A stretch of DNA of 64,000 nucleotides. Origin: Gymnothorax reevesii. Its lineage: Eukaryota; Chordata; Actinopteri; Anguilliformes; Muraenidae. The translations under genes were made by a program, and so were the position numbers. This document shows positions 30,358 through 44,108 of this stretch, one piece after another (position 1 is the first letter of the stretch; each line of letters starts with the position of its first letter). The notes below the pieces were generated by a model, which made no database searches, had not been told where the DNA came from, and saw only the letters and a program-made list of their open reading frames with translations. The stretch covers positions 76,657,367-76,721,366 of the forward strand of contig CM056580.1 in NCBI GenBank assembly GCA_029721435.1. Reading direction: 5' to 3'.

Positions 30358-33300
30358 GCACAGATCTGAGCAGTCTGTTTTAGTTTGTAGCTGCTGCTAA
30401 ATTATTTCCTTGCAATTTGACTACCTTAATAAATCTGATATAAATAGACTCTCACTTTTAATCATTCAGTTCCATGACAATGTCTTGTTTTGTAATGAAA
30501 CACTTCAACTCAACTTCAGGTAGACACAACAACGCAGTAATTGCTTTCCCAGAGGTAGTTTCAAAGAGAGCATAGCCTTTCAGTGATAGGCTTTAAGGCC
30601 ACACAGATGAGTAAAGTAAAGCAAGAGTCAAGGAAATGAGAATAACTGTGACAGAAAAGATTGGTGGCATTGCAAGATCCCCTGGCCTTCACTGGTTCCT
30701 GAGTCACAGAGCCCTCATATACCACAGATTAGCCCTGATTGCGGGGAACATGCTGGTAGATACTGTCCCGGGACTGCTTGAGAGGGTAGTGAGAAAAGGC
30801 AGCCAGGCTGGGACACCACACTGGCAGCCAAGGCAGTGTGCATCGTGCACTAGCGTTGGCTACCTCTGGAGGTAGGAGGATTGCAGTGTACAGCTAGATT
30901 AGAGCTGACGAGAGGCTCGTTGCCCACCTGGACAGCCAGACACAAGCACCTTTATGTCCTCTGTCGGGGAATCCCGCTAACGCTGCTCCTGACGGCCAGA
31001 ACAGTCAAGCAATCCAGAGCCAACTAAACACCGGCACTCTGGGAGCTTCATGACGTTAACTTAGTTTTACAGATCCGGGAGCCACAGATGGCAGATTACA
31101 GACACTGAGAAAACAACCATAATCTGGAGATCATAGCATGTGCCAAGAAGCTTTCACTGATGCAGCGATTCGCACCTGATGCATTCTCACCAGTTTAAAA
31201 CAATGCTGCCGCAAAACTTGCACAACATCAGATATTCACCTGATCGAGACTGGTTTTGTCACCACTTGTATTGCACTGCCAAATTCACAGTCAGCAGGAA
31301 AAGCCCAGACAGTCGCCCCACAGTCTAATGCAATGGAGCTTGAGATATGGTCGCGGAGAGGAGAGCCATTGAGTCGGAGGCGTGTCATTACGAGTACTGA
31401 ATGTCAGCATAGCGCTTTCGTCTAACAATTCAGGTGCCAATTATATCAACAGGGCAAGTGCTCATCAACCCCCAGCCCCAAGCTTTCCGCCCTTACCCCA
31501 TTCACTACGGAGAGGCTCTGCGGCCTATCTGACATCTGCCTCATTAGCCGAGAGAGACAACAAGGGGCAGGCAAGACACTGTCCGAGAGCAAGCCTTTCC
31601 TACAGTTCTGTAGAGGCTCGTTCCTGAAGCCGTCCATTTACTGCTCGCACCCTCAGCCATTATTGATGAGACAGTGGATGTGTGGAATACAAATCTACAG
31701 CAAAAGATTGGAACAGGAGATGGGCCTGTTGACATTAAAATGTAATAAAGCCATTATGCAGCCTGCAGTGTTCCATCAGATTCAGGGAGATACATTAATG
31801 CGTCCACATTTTCTGTATTTTGACACAAATTAATACATTAATGCAGTAATCAAACATTTAGGGGTCTCACCACATAAGGTGAAATGCATTGCAGAGTTTG
31901 TTAGAAAACAATGTCAAAATTAAATTTCTAGAGCACTTTCCTCTAAATGTATCAATCAACAGATACGATTGAAAAGGGAAGCAGTCATATACCCTACTAT
32001 TGGTAATAATGTGAACAAATAGAAAAGTCATTAACAGTTGCGTTCCCTTCATCAGATTACCTGTAATATGTCTTCACATGGAGTAACATAGTAAGCAGAA
32101 CAGGGCTATGAGTTAACAAAATTAACTAAAAGGAACCAGCCAGCACATAAAATCATGCCCCAAAACATAAGCTGCTGGTCTGAAAAAGTGCACTCAACCA
32201 GTGGTCTGCAAATCTTTGTATTACTCAATTTACATTGTCAATTACATGGTTAACTCACTTCAAATGCTTACTCGCATATGAATTGGGCACATCATTTACG
32301 GGGAAAACCAAAACCAGCAAAGCCTGCAGTTCTCCAGGAGCAGGATGGTAGCCAATGCCCTGCACTTGGAAATGAATTCTAGAAGTGACTAGAAACACTT
32401 ATGTTAAACTCAAAGCTCAAGTGAGCCATCAAGGTCATTGTCTCATGATTGTGGGTCCTGCTTTTGGCAGTTAATGATTAATACATTCATCTGGCTTTTG
32501 GCGGGGGGGGGGGGGGGGGGGGGGGGCATGCATTTCTACAGAGTGATGTTCTCATTACTTCATTTTTTTTTTTTTTTCTGCGGCTGGACAACTACAGTTC
32601 TGAGACAAAGGGCAACATCATTAAGTGAGATCTCAGGGTAATTTATAATGATCATACGGCATTGAAACTTCACAGTAGAAATGCCATCTCTAAATGACAG
32701 GACTGTAATAAAGTGTCTGCTCCTTCCCTGCGTTTTTTATTTTTGCATATTTGTCACACTGAAATATTTCAGATAATCAAATGCGTAGTAATATAAGACA
32801 AATATAACCCAAGTAAACAATGTTTTTAAATTTTGCTTTCATTTACTGAAGGAAAAAATCTATCCAACCCTACCTGGCCCTATATGGCCCCCTCAGATAG
32901 GAAATCAACCATTTGAACAAATTTTATTGATAACTGGATTCAATTTCACTATACACACCCAGGCACGATTAAAGCCAGCCCAGTTGAATCTAAAATATTC
33001 TGGAACAAATGAGAAATAAAGTTGCTGTCATCTTCTAGTCTTTAAAAGGTTACTAGGCTGTTTCTGAGGCTCTGGGACTGTAGCAAGCCATGTGAGAGCC
33101 ATGATCTACAACTGGAGAAAGCAGTGGTTAACCTTCCCAAGAGTGGCCAGACTTGGGCTAAGCCATATCATGTCATCCTCAATATTACCCATATGAATTT
33201 GTAAGCAAAGGAAATGTCATTTCGCAATATCAATTATTTAGCAACGTGATGATAATTTGAAGAATTTGCTTACCTAGCGAGAACCCTACAGTCTTCTCTC

Positions 33301-33947
33301 ATGACAAGAAAGGGGCTGAAAGCCTCAGCAGCTTGTAAGACTCTGATGAGGAATTAGTCCTTAAAAAGAGGAGTCGGTCGTCTGGAGGTGGTTTGGCTAT
33401 TAGCAGTTTTGTTATTGTATATATATACCGTTAAAAGCCATGCACACAATAGTTTCAGTACCAGAGTGGTGAGTAGACCCCTCAACTTTATATTGGCTTT
33501 ATATTTATACAGTCGATCAAGGGGAAATGTTTTCATTCAAGTGGAACTATGCAGGATTTCAGCCGTAATTATTGTGCCTCGGAGTCACTGTGATGGTGAA
33601 GCGACTTGTTATGGGGAAAATGGGGCTTATCTGCCCATTCGCTAGCGCATCTTCGCTGAAAACCGACCTTGCAAGATCGGGTCCACCACCCCGGTGTCCC
33701 AAATCTCATCGCTGGATGGAGCTATCGCGAGAAACAAACTGCTTTGCAGTACTAGACAAAAACACTCCCCAGCTAGTAATAAAAGGAAGACAGCTTCTCT
33801 TCACTGGTGTTACGATGGTGTAGCCAGCGAAAAAGAAGAGGTGGCCGTTGTCAGAGGAGGCGAGGAAGAGAAAACAAAGATGTGAGCAAGAAGTCAGACA
33901 CGAGTCAATCTTGGTCAAGCTTTTTCAGAATGGAGAGAGCTCAAGGA
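30358..33947. other. Non-coding DNA with candidate conserved blocks
   Basis: No supported gene. About 30.6-31.7 kb is complex and non-repetitive (especially 31.33-31.70 kb) and may be regulatory. A run of 24 G lies at 32503-32526 and a T run at 32561-32577. Overlapping short frames at 33.57-33.9 kb (rich in Lys, Arg and Glu) have no family signature. Confidence 0.4.
32503..32526 (+). repeat. 24-base poly-G run
   Basis: Uninterrupted G residues, able in principle to form a quadruplex. True length may differ because of sequencing limits. Confidence 0.9.
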
Positions 33948-34273
33948 GAAAGAAGTATAGTTGGCAATTTCGAACCTTTGAAACAGTTTTGAAACCTTTG
34001 AAACGACCACTGTTTTGCAATGTTCCGAACTGTTTCGAAACCAGATTTATTTCAGTAGTGCATAGCCTAGTGGCAAAAACTTTTACTGCAGCTATTAAAA
34101 TGTTTTAAAGTGAAACAAAACACATGATCATTGCCGGGCGAAGCAAGAAAAACATCAATAGTCCCGTGACAAAAGTTTTGAATTAGTCGTAAACCCTTGT
34201 CAAACCCGAAAGTTTCTAACGTGTTTGAAACAGTTCAAATCTGTGTGTCGAAATTGCCATCACTAGAAAGGAG
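33948..34273. mobile_element. hAT-like MITE
   Basis: Ends TATAGTTGGCAATTTCGA (from 33956) and, reversed, TAGTGATGGCAATTTCGA (to 34265) share 13 bases at their inner part. The flanks GAAAGAAG (33948-33955) and GAAAGGAG (34266-34273) match at 7 of 8 positions, as expected for an old 8-bp hAT duplication. The 310-bp interior has recurring TTTGAAAC and TTTCGAAAC words and no gene. Confidence 0.6.
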
Positions 34274-35841
34274 CATGCCGATCAGATGCCGACCTGGCGT
34301 TGTTGCTGTTGCGCTTGTAAGTATCGTTGCGAAAAAATGTGTGTATTCCTTGTATTCATATGTCGTTGCCCACTCTTCATGTTTGCTGTTTTTTGTAAAG
34401 GCCTTTGCGCTATTATTGTATGAGTGGTGCTTGATGCTTGTTAGCTAGCAGAGATATTAGCATAGTTACTGGTAAACACTTTTGTTTGTCATGTAGCTAT
34501 TATTTATTTTACTACATCATCCTGTTTCTGCCCCTGGAGAGCAATTTCACTATAAACCACATAACCTTGATTCGGCTGATGAAGTTTTGTGAATTTTGCG
34601 CAGTTCGCAATTTACATTGTGGAGTTCAAAATTCATTAGAAGAGCAGCTAGAAGACATTGTTATGAAATCATTATCTCTGATTAATGTCGGAGCTGAGGA
34701 AAAAACCTCAGAAAACATAAACAAAAAAGCCGCAGTTATCCTTAGCCTTTTACTTTTCCCATAATTGTTTTGTTAATGACAGATATACAACGTAAAGCCT
34801 GTGATATATATGGTTACAAACCTCGGTAGATATCGCTTCAGGTCTGCCTTCTCGCCGGCTTCATTTTAAACAAATGCACATGGACGGGAAGTGGAGGTGG
34901 TTGCTTGAGATTTTTACAACAGTTGTGTGAAATTTGCACACTGGAACTATAGGGGGAGCAGCAGAGAGGGGAAAAAAGCAACAAACCTACAATGAAGCGA
35001 GCGATTTCTGACCAACTTACATAGTTCCTCTTTAATTGCCGAATAAAAAATTTCAAATCGTAGTTCTATTATTCCCCTCACAAGCACGATTCAATAAAAA
35101 TGTAAAACAGCCTAAAACAATAAGTCCTATGAAGGCACACCACCAGTAAGCCCTAAAGTAGCATCCAATAAACGTCTTGTTCTGATATGGGTCACAGAAA
35201 ATGCCCATTAGAATAAACATGATGGCAGTTCTTCAAACCATATATTTCTATACATTTGAGGTATATTAGTATTGAGTCAGCATTAAGCATAAAGCAAAGG
35301 AAGCCAAATTAGCCTTTAATCTCTTCCTCCAGAGACTTTGGAAGAATAATTGGAAGAATTATTGCCCGGCTCTCGCTTTACTTTGCGCATTACTTCTCCA
35401 AACCCAATCTGATTTACTCTTCCTAATTAGCAACTAAACGTTAATTTTTTCAGTTGCGAGGATCAATCAGTAGACTTACAGTCCATTTCCCCTCAGCTTA
35501 CCTCGTTGTTCATTGCAGTGGTAAGCAAGCATTTTCCTATCCGCATTAAAGCCTCTGGAAACTTGTCTTAACATAGCGAAAATTCATGTATAAAATCAAA
35601 GTTTAGTGCCTCATAAAGCATCTCCAAAAAACTGAGTGAAAATTAACATTCATAACTATTTGAAAACCTAGTTCAAAAATGGCTCATTTTGCTATTCAGT
35701 CCAATTCTCAAGACAGTGTGGGTGTGGTCCTTCGCGGTGTAACTGGCCACTCCCTCGATTTGAATGACATCTCACTGGCTCCGTGAACGGTGGTCACAGC
35801 AATAGCGCAAGGCTCACAGTCCAACCCTAAATGTCTGACTC
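34274..35841. other. Non-coding DNA with a candidate conserved block
   Basis: No supported gene. The open frame at 34438-34764 contains MKFCEFCAVRNLHC but nothing else that I recognise. At about 35.33-35.50 kb the sequence is complex, with CCTAATTAGCAACTAAACG, which shares TAATTAGCAAC with the site at 16.39 kb. Confidence 0.35.
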
Positions 35842-36005
35842 AAGCCCCTTGCACACGAGACGCGAAACAAATTTTTTGCATGACTGATTAAATTCAAAGT
35901 CAATGCGAAGACTTGAATACACGCGTGTATTCAATTCTTAGCATTGACTTTGAATGTAATCTGTCGTGTGAAAAATTGGTTTCCCATCCAGTGTGCAAGC
36001 AGCTT
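35842..36005. mobile_element. Palindromic MITE, copy 1
   Basis: The two halves are mirror images (TGCACACGAGACGCGAAAC against the far end; AATTCAAAGTCAATGCGAAG against GCATTGACTTTGAATG). They are centred on a perfect 22-bp palindrome at 35913-35934 (TTGAATACACG and its complement). The same family recurs at 47962-48021 and 63387-63531. No coding capacity; superfamily not assigned. Confidence 0.75.
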
Positions 36006-36594
36006 CAGAATGAGATGCAGCAGAACGTCAGCCCTCTGGAAACACCGTCCAGCCAGTTATGGAATGGTATTTTGTAAAATCCTTTTTGCTGTTTTCATTA
36101 TTACCGAGTTAGCGTGTCTGGCCTGATGGTACTGTAATGTTAGCTAGCACTGTACAATATTATTGCATCGTAATTAGCTTGCTACTCAACCGGTTGCGAA
36201 AAAGACACACATGCAGAGCGTTTATTGGCTGCCAGTCTGTCACGGGCGAAATCATGGGCGATTAATTAAGGAATCAATACATTAAGTTAACTTCCCAATG
36301 ACAAAACGACAGAAAAATTGATATGGAAATGCAAAAAATAAAAAAAGGGATATAAAGGTTCATAACCTAATTTCTAAGATTTAAGTATCCTTACTATTAT
36401 GCACGTACCACCCTAAATAACGTAAATCAAAGGTTTTTCTGGACTTGGTTTTACAGAGGCTTTAACGGTGATATAAAACATCATTGTTTTATGAAGCTAC
36501 TGAATTCACGTTGCTCACAAAACAGTATATATTCTTTCTGCACCAGTGTCTGATCAGCTTGTTATGCCTAAGGAAACATTTTAAAAAACTTGGT
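36006..36594. other. Non-coding DNA, nothing recognised
   Basis: AT-rich sequence between the MITE and the solo LTR. Confidence 0.5.
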
Positions 36595-37855
36595 TTTGCT
36601 GTAATGTACCGATCAGGAACCAGTCGCGAGAACCAGGAAATGCAGTAGAGCTTGGTTTATTGGTAAAGGGGGAGAACCCCCGCAGGGCAGAAAGCAACAG
36701 TACAGAGTCCACAATCCAAAAGTCAAAATCCAGTTGGGCAAAAATAGAATCAAAAACCAGTGCAGCAATCACAGTCATCGTAGTCGGACAGAAATGGGTC
36801 TGGTACACAGGAATAGTTCTATCAGAGAAGCAAGCCAGAATCCACTGGACGTAATCCGAATAGTTACCAGGGCAGCAAACAGATCTCGTAGTTGGGCAGA
36901 AAAATGGTCAAACTACACAGATGCAACAATAATCCAAAATCACAAAGGTAAAAATTGAAGGTCGGGCAATCCAGTCAGAAAGATAAATCACTAAGAATCA
37001 AGGCGAGAACAAACATGGCACAGGAGGCTAGGAAGAATTATCTGACACTGGAAGTGCTTGAAAAGACATCTTAAATACACATCCGGGGTGAACACATGAC
37101 AAGGGAGAACAGGTGCGATCAATGATACAATAATTAGGAGTGACACATGAGGAATAACCTAATTACATGAATTTGGCAAATGCCAAAACGCTGACAGAGA
37201 TCACAAGACAATCCTATGAACAAAACAACAGCTCTGGTTAAAGAGTAGTAAAGTGCATAGATTAAAGAAAAGGAAAGCATACAGCGTAAGTGGAGATCCA
37301 CAGAAGCTGCAGCAGAGATAATCAGGGATAGGCAAGGAGGCGGAGATTAGAATTGGGCGACTGCTGAGAGATCGTTAGTCAATTAGAATGTGCAACTATA
37401 CAATCCCAAGTGCATGTTAGTAAGTTAGTTAAAATATACAATGTTAATATGTGTTCGTAATTATCGAAAACAACAAACTGTTAGTATGGATTAATAGGTG
37501 GTAAAAGAGAGAGGAAGGAAGCACACAAGATAATGATGGAAGATTGAAAACCCAGAAACCAATAAATCACCCGAATGAGTGGCACGCAAGACTAGGGACC
37601 GTGGGCAAAGACCTACATAAGACAAGACAGGGTAGACGAAGTGCAATGCATGGAAATGAAAACATGGCATGATAAAAATAAACTAAAGCATGAAAAAATA
37701 ATAAAACATGAAATCCTAAGTCACCAAAAACACAATACATGATCCTTAGAATAGTCAGACATATAAGGGGTCACTAAACACCGAAATCAAAACATGGCAT
37801 AGCCAGGCACAAAACTTAAACATGGGAAGACAGAAATGCAGATCACAACATTTGC
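36595..37855 (-). mobile_element. Solo LTR related to the young retrotransposon
   Basis: On the minus strand it starts TGTTGTGATC (37850) and ends GGTACATTACA (36600), giving 1,251 bp. It is flanked by the 5-bp duplication TTTGC (36595-36599 and 37851-37855). Sequence blocks follow the LTR at 23.85 kb in order, with extra U3 sequence. A solo LTR with its target duplication is what remains after recombination between the two LTRs of a full element. Confidence 0.85.
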
Positions 37856-39117
37856 TGCCTTAGGTCCATGTATTAAGTTTGCTTGCGTAAAAATAAAACT
37901 CTGTCTACCACTTTTCATATTACCAGAATGCAGAATAACTCTCAACCTATTTCCAATTAAGAATCTGACAATGAACTAAATTAATTTACTGAGCTAATAC
38001 ACTACCAATAAGCTGCATTGCAATCAATGCTTCAGACATATAGCTTTGTGTCAGGCGACAAAATGAAATCGCATGGACGGCAATAACTGAAATTTCTCAA
38101 AATTCCATCTCAAAGTAGAAAGTTATGTAGTGAATGCTGCATGGTGGTAGTTCGATACGGTTTTGATTGTTTCTCATTAATTAACTAGATAATTATCATT
38201 CATACAATCTCATATTGTAGCTTTTCTGAGACCATTTTGCGACCATTTAATTTTGATGCATGGTGTGCGTTCTAAATTATTTCAAATGCATGCCATGGAT
38301 TGAACTTTCGCAAGGCACTAATAACCAATATACTAAGTTATTCAATTACCAATGCTTCGACATAAGAAAAATGAACATCTGTGTCTGAATTAAGTTTTCC
38401 ATGCCATAGGCACTAAAATGCATCTTCATACCGACAGTCACTTGCTTTTGACCTGGATGTTGGTTACAATCAGGATGGTCCTTTTCCTCATTGGCAAGGA
38501 GAACCCAATACAAATGAAAAATTACCTTAAATAATTTTAAAGATTGACCAGACCAACACCAGCATGTTTCCACAGATGAATAGTCAATTTCAGATGAGCT
38601 CAAACCTAGAGAAGACTGCAGCATTTCTATATGTTTCAAAATACAGCTTCCTTGGTACACTGTGCAGTCCTTGCTCTCATTTGTGGATGAAATGATGATT
38701 GGCCTTAATTAGCAAAGGTTATCCAAAGTAGTCCCACAGTGTCACAAAAGCACTTTGGGCTTCAGAGCAATACCATCCGAACAATCGAAGATCATTGAAT
38801 TCAAGTCATGATATCAGAGATTTTCCACACTTTTCTGAATATTTCCACACTTTTATGCACTCTACCAATGATCCTTATGACAGCACATTGAAATATCTCA
38901 TAATGGATTATTCAATCATGCAGTTTTTCACAAAAAGATGGGCCTTTAGCAATTGTGAACGGTAAGCACCTGACCCTTTTGTGGGAGCTGCTTTGCTTCC
39001 CAAGCATTTAATAACACCTGTTCAGCACTTGTGCACCCATTCTTTTTAACAGTCCAACACTTTTCAAGTCTCACATTGCCCCAACCTCAACTTTTTTTCA
39101 GAAAGAGTGGGCAATTA

Positions 39118-39120
<3 letters not shown>
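37856..39120. other. Mostly unassigned non-coding DNA
   Basis: A minus-strand frame at 38346-38660 (104 codons) has no recognisable domain. The part at about 38.7-39.11 kb vaguely resembles a decayed Tc1/mariner-type repeat (TTTTGTGGGAGCTGCTTT), but not enough to annotate. Confidence 0.35.

Positions 39121-39177
<57 letters not shown>
39121..39177. repeat. (AC)n microsatellite
   Basis: Fifty-seven uninterrupted bases of AC repeat, the longest in the window. Confidence 0.95.
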
Positions 39178-39178
<1 letters not shown>

Positions 39179-41176
39179 CAATGAAAATAATAGTAAAACA
39201 TGAAATATTGACCATTTTATTTATAAACTGCTGGTTTCTTTTTTCACTTGCATTTTCCATATTTTCCATTTCTATCGGAGATGGTGCCGTGCCTAAGGTG
39301 TACTGTCACCTTAAAGTCTGACAGCTATATAAAAAATAAGGTACATGCAGTGAAATGCATCTTGGCACACAGAGTTAAATTGTCCACACACTGTCACAAA
39401 GTGCACTGCAGTGGCCAAATGAACAGAAATAGAACATCAGCAGACAGGAACAGACTGACTGACCTGACGATGTATCCTCTGGACTTCCTGTATCAAGATT
39501 GAAGTGATGTCACAGAGATAAGACCGAGATCTACTTACAGAGGAAGGTCAAAGACATTTTAAAGCTGTGAGTCACCAAAATGGCTGTCTCTCCTGATAAT
39601 GTCCTGACTGAAAAGGAATGCAAGATCCCTGAAGAGCATGGCTTTCACCTCGACAAATTACCTAAATCGAAGAACTAATATCAGCTCTCTGTAAGTGAAA
39701 TGGCTGTTATCCACATGACACTAAGGTTTAAGAACAGAAAGGGAATCTTCACAGTCCATGATACTTTTCTTTTTCTGTTTTATTTTAAAATCCTGCTGCT
39801 ATGTTGATACCTTTTCAGTTGTTGTAACTTTCTTTCATAATGTAGGATGTGGGAATTCAATCTTCCTTATGCCTTTCTCAGCTGTGTGAAGGCATAAGGG
39901 CTGTGAATGTTTTAGCACACCCTGTAGAAAACGCTATTGCAGGTACTTTACTCAAATATTAATCAACCCTAAATAATTAACATTAATTCCACTTTTTAAA
40001 GGATGAAAGGTCCATGAGCCTCACTGACTTGTTTACTCATTGAGTTCATTAAATTATTTTAAAAGACTAATTTAAAGTTTTTAAATCAACATAAAGTTTC
40101 GTCATTAAAGAAAAATAAACATATAATCAACAGTACATTTAAATGACTGTGACTCTTGACTAATGACTTATGGGATGGTTCAATATAATTAGCAGCTGTG
40201 TGTATAATGGTTCTGCGATAAATGACTTAAACTGGAGAGGAAATGCTGAAATGAATCACACTGGCACACAATAAACACTTGCTGTCCGAACCCATTCACC
40301 TCTACAGCACTGTGAATGTGCTGCTGATCACTTCCACTACCAGAGCAATTCCCTCAAAATTATTCATTTGTTTACATTACAAAAATCAATAAGCATTTAT
40401 CTCTTTTGTGACTCAGATGAGCCATATGAACGCCTAAATAGCCCTATCTGTAAAATGCATTTAAGATTGATTAAGCACAACGTGGGTTTGTGTTTAGTAT
40501 CTGTTGATATCCAAAATGAAACATGTCATTTTTCCTTCTATTTATTGAGGACAGTATCTGCAATGAACACATAAGGCAGTTTCTTCAGTTGTCATAGTCC
40601 AAACTTTGATAGACCTCCTCTGAAATGGGGCTCAAGGAGTATACAGTAATAATGAAAGAGCCTTGCCAGGTAAAATACAGCCCACCAAAATGGAAAAAAT
40701 GAGGGCAGGTTTGCAATAAGTGGTAAGATTTTCCAGCATTTTTATCTACATATTACCTCACTGACCCATCTGTATGCAGAGCAGCCGTTTCTCTGAAAGT
40801 ACAGAGATGATTTTGATGACGCAAAAACCTCAGGACTTGTGCAACTACAGCGAATGAAATCTGTATCACACGACAAAATTATCACCCTGTTAGAGGGTCA
40901 ATTAAATTCAGTATCCTGGGCATTCAGACATTTTAATAAACCACCACAACAAGCAGAAATTCATTTTCAGAGACAAGCTATTTGATGTTAAAAATGGTAA
41001 ATCGAACACAATAGGCAGACAAAATGGAAGTGGGGAGAGGGTAAAGTCAATGTGTGCACTATGTCGTCATAAAACAAGAGTCATCAGAGGATGGTATATC
41101 CCCCCAACCCCCGCAATCTTATCTCACACATCCCAAAATATCAAAAGGCACCAGTCCAGGGCCTGATTAATATGCA
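39178..41176. other. Non-coding DNA, nothing recognised
   Basis: About 2 kb without supported genes or repeats. Moderately complex between 40.26 and 40.60 kb. Confidence 0.45.
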
Positions 41177-41312
41177 CAGCAAGTTTTGTAAAAAATGCTG
41201 AACGGTATCCAAGTTCTGCTCCGGAAACTAAATGTCCACACACAGATGGACGGACAGACAACCACACTGGCGACTATATCCCCCTGCATTATATGCCGGG
41301 GGGATAATATTG
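41177..41312 (+). repeat. Interspersed repeat ending in a CCCCC/GGGGGG hairpin
   Basis: GGACGGACAGACAACCACAC is followed by CTATATCCCCCTGCA and its near complement TGCCGGGGGGATAAT, a short hairpin. This arrangement (a GACGGACAGAC tract, then TATATCCCCC, a hairpin and GGGGGGATAAT) is one I associate with a repeat found in many animal genomes. A related piece may lie at 62.9-63.0 kb. Confidence 0.4.
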
Positions 41313-44108
41313 ATATATGACTGAATGGCTCAAGACAAGATATTGACAAAGGCCAGGGAGTAATATCATTTGACCACACTGTCTTCATATCTTAAGGACA
41401 AACCCTACCCCTAGTCACTCTGCACTGCATGTCCGTACATAATTAAAATTCCAGAAGCTGACATGGTCACAGCTCAGTTGCAGTAAAAGCAATTGAGGTT
41501 TCTCCAAACCTTTACAGAGGGTGAACTTAGGGGCTGAAAATAGGTCCCTGGGTCTATCCTCTGTGGATCCTGAATGTACATTGGCACTGAGTCCAGTTGA
41601 GAAAGCATCCAGCACAGAATTTGCCAGGTTGACTCTGCTGTGACCATCTGCCTCTGGGCCATAATGTTTGCCAAAGAGCGTATGGGACTTCAGCCAGAGC
41701 TGTTACACATAAGGCATAAAAGAGGAAAAAAGAACTAAAAAGTGGCTGTGCGATAACACATTCCCTGTCAGGGATATTGAAATATATTATTGAGGCTTTC
41801 TACCCAAATAAATATGGTGTACTTTGCCAATTTGACTCCATAAAAGAAAGGATCACTGAGAAAATAAACATAAACACGGCTGTTAATATTAGCCAGCAGC
41901 CAAGATCATAAGCCGCAGTGCAGGCAGATGAGTGGACTGCATACGGAGATGCCCTGCACGACCTTGGGCTGAACATCGCCTTGCACTGTGTCAGTCAGCA
42001 GGAAATTAGTTATGAGCCATTTCCTTTAATGCTGCTCAAAATTATAGCAGAGATAGACACTGAAATGTTGAAAAGTTTCCTTTGGAAAACACAAGTAATG
42101 AAAAAAATTGAAAATTATTCAGGGAAGAACTGTGCGGTGAAAGCAAATGTACAGTTCACAGACAAATAGAGATTTTACTAAAGTTTTTTTGTACTAATGG
42201 TGCTGACAAATGAGAGCCAAAAAGAACCAAAAAAAAAAAAAAAAGATATTAACTAATAAAAATTCAAGCATTTATTTTCTGGAGAATCTCAGCGGGCGTC
42301 CTCATTAAAAAAGCTGCTAGGTGGTAAATGAACAACATGGCACAAAAGCTTTTAGTTGGGACAACAATATTTCTATTATGAAGAGACAGTGGCTTCCTTA
42401 TGGTCATGCACATATGCTGATAGTTGAATCCAATCCATGCAGCATAGCAACAAGAGACCACAGGAGGCAGCCAATGAGGAGTCTCCAGGGGAATAAAAGC
42501 TGTTGAGTGTCACTTAGATTTTTTTTGCATTCTTGAAGACTTGCAATGTTACAAAAAAAAAAAAAAACTAATTTGACACAAATATGCATTTTTTCCAAAG
42601 ATTTTAATCCCATTTTTGATTATTTTCCATAATCTCTTCTTGAACAAGTGATTATGACTGGCAGGTCCTGAGATCACCTCAATTAATCAACGCTAAAGGT
42701 CACGTATAATCCTCCTGCAATCTATATTATAATTTATATCTTTTATCAGCTCATTGATGGAAAGAGACTTTACCACTTCTGATAATCCCTAGAACAGGAG
42801 GACCTTTCGTTATAAGATGATATTTTAAAGTGGATCTTACTGGGCTTTCTTCCTCATCTATGAAGCTCTTGCACCAATCTTGATGCATTTTTAAGAAACT
42901 GGGATAACCTTTAATAAACAATAAACTCTGGATTAAACAGCAATATACTTAGGCTTTCGAGCAAGTTCCCCACATTCGGATCAATTGGACTGGCGATTTA
43001 AAGGTGATTTAAATCTGTAAATAGTCATCTGTTTATTGGATGCTCCATGAGCTGAACGTACACAGCACCTGTACCTGTTGAAATTTGAGAAATAATAACG
43101 TCTCGAACAATGCCCTCAACGATTAGAACATGTTTAATTGAAAAAAGTGCCTTCCGTTGATTCGGTCATTATTGCAATGTATAATAATGTAATGTGTTCC
43201 ACCACAAGCCCTTGATTGGTTGCCTCAGGTGTGCTCATCAAATAGCTGGCCGTACTATGGGATAAATTTTGGAACTGAAATGCACGTATACTAAACCAAA
43301 AATATCTCTATAGTGGAAATGACACGCTCTCCTTCCTTGTTCCCTATTTCTGGATGCCAGGGTTTATTATACGTCTAATATGTGCCTAGAGTTTCGACTT
43401 ATGCGAGTTCATATTCAAATTCATTCAGTCTTTGAATGGGAAGCTCAACCCTCATGTGTCAAGGAATATTATAAAAAATAATTGTCATTCCAGTAGCGGG
43501 TCCTTAAAGAATAAGATTTCCAGGCAATGATATGAATGAAAAACCTATGAGCATATTGTAATGTTTTATGTAAATTAATCAAAGAATCTCATCTGCATTT
43601 TTAATGAGGCTTTATCTAGACTACACCACTGTAACGGGCCAGCTAGTCGGTTTGATGGGTCTGGACTGACACAGCCACTGAAAAGAGGAATGGTATGCTA
43701 ATCACTCTCCGCATACAGATGCTTCAGAAGTAAGCTTTCAAAGCGTACACATTTTTGCATAATGTACATGTTCACAAGACTCCAGCCAAATAATTTAACT
43801 GCAACAGGCAGCTGTCCAATCCATTCACATTCTGCTCTGTCTGTGCTCATCTCTGCAATTAGAAATGGCACTCGGGGCATGCTAATCATGGCTTTCCAGT
43901 GGGCAGGAAGCACGTTCAGACAACTCTCTTAACTGCTGTTGGTAACAGGTCAGATGAAATTGCTACGGCTGTTCAGATTGTATTTTTCTGAAAAAAAAAA
44001 AAAAAATCTGTTGAATAAATAAATAAATTGATAAATAAATAAATGCATATCACACAAATGTAAAGAGATGGAACACCAGAGGGTAGGGCTATATTAAAGC
44101 AAAGAAGC
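41313..44108. other. Non-coding DNA, nothing recognised
   Basis: Contains A-runs at about 42230-42244, 42554-42567 and 43991-44006 and an AAAT repeat at 44014-44044. Complex stretches near 41.9-42.15 and 43.6-43.9 kb could be regulatory. No gene supported. Confidence 0.45.

Noticed and set aside
34276..34324. ATG followed by a short frame and GTAAGT, resembling a first exon
   Set aside because: It directly abuts the duplication of a MITE and no following exon or protein similarity was found.
38346..38660. Minus-strand open frame of 104 codons
   Set aside because: No recognisable domain, unusual Trp/Cys/His content, and it lies in what looks like decayed repeat DNA.
38700..39115. Possible Tc1/mariner terminal region
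   Set aside because: Only vague word similarity (TTTTGTGGGAGCTGCTTT); no inverted partner and no coding remnant.
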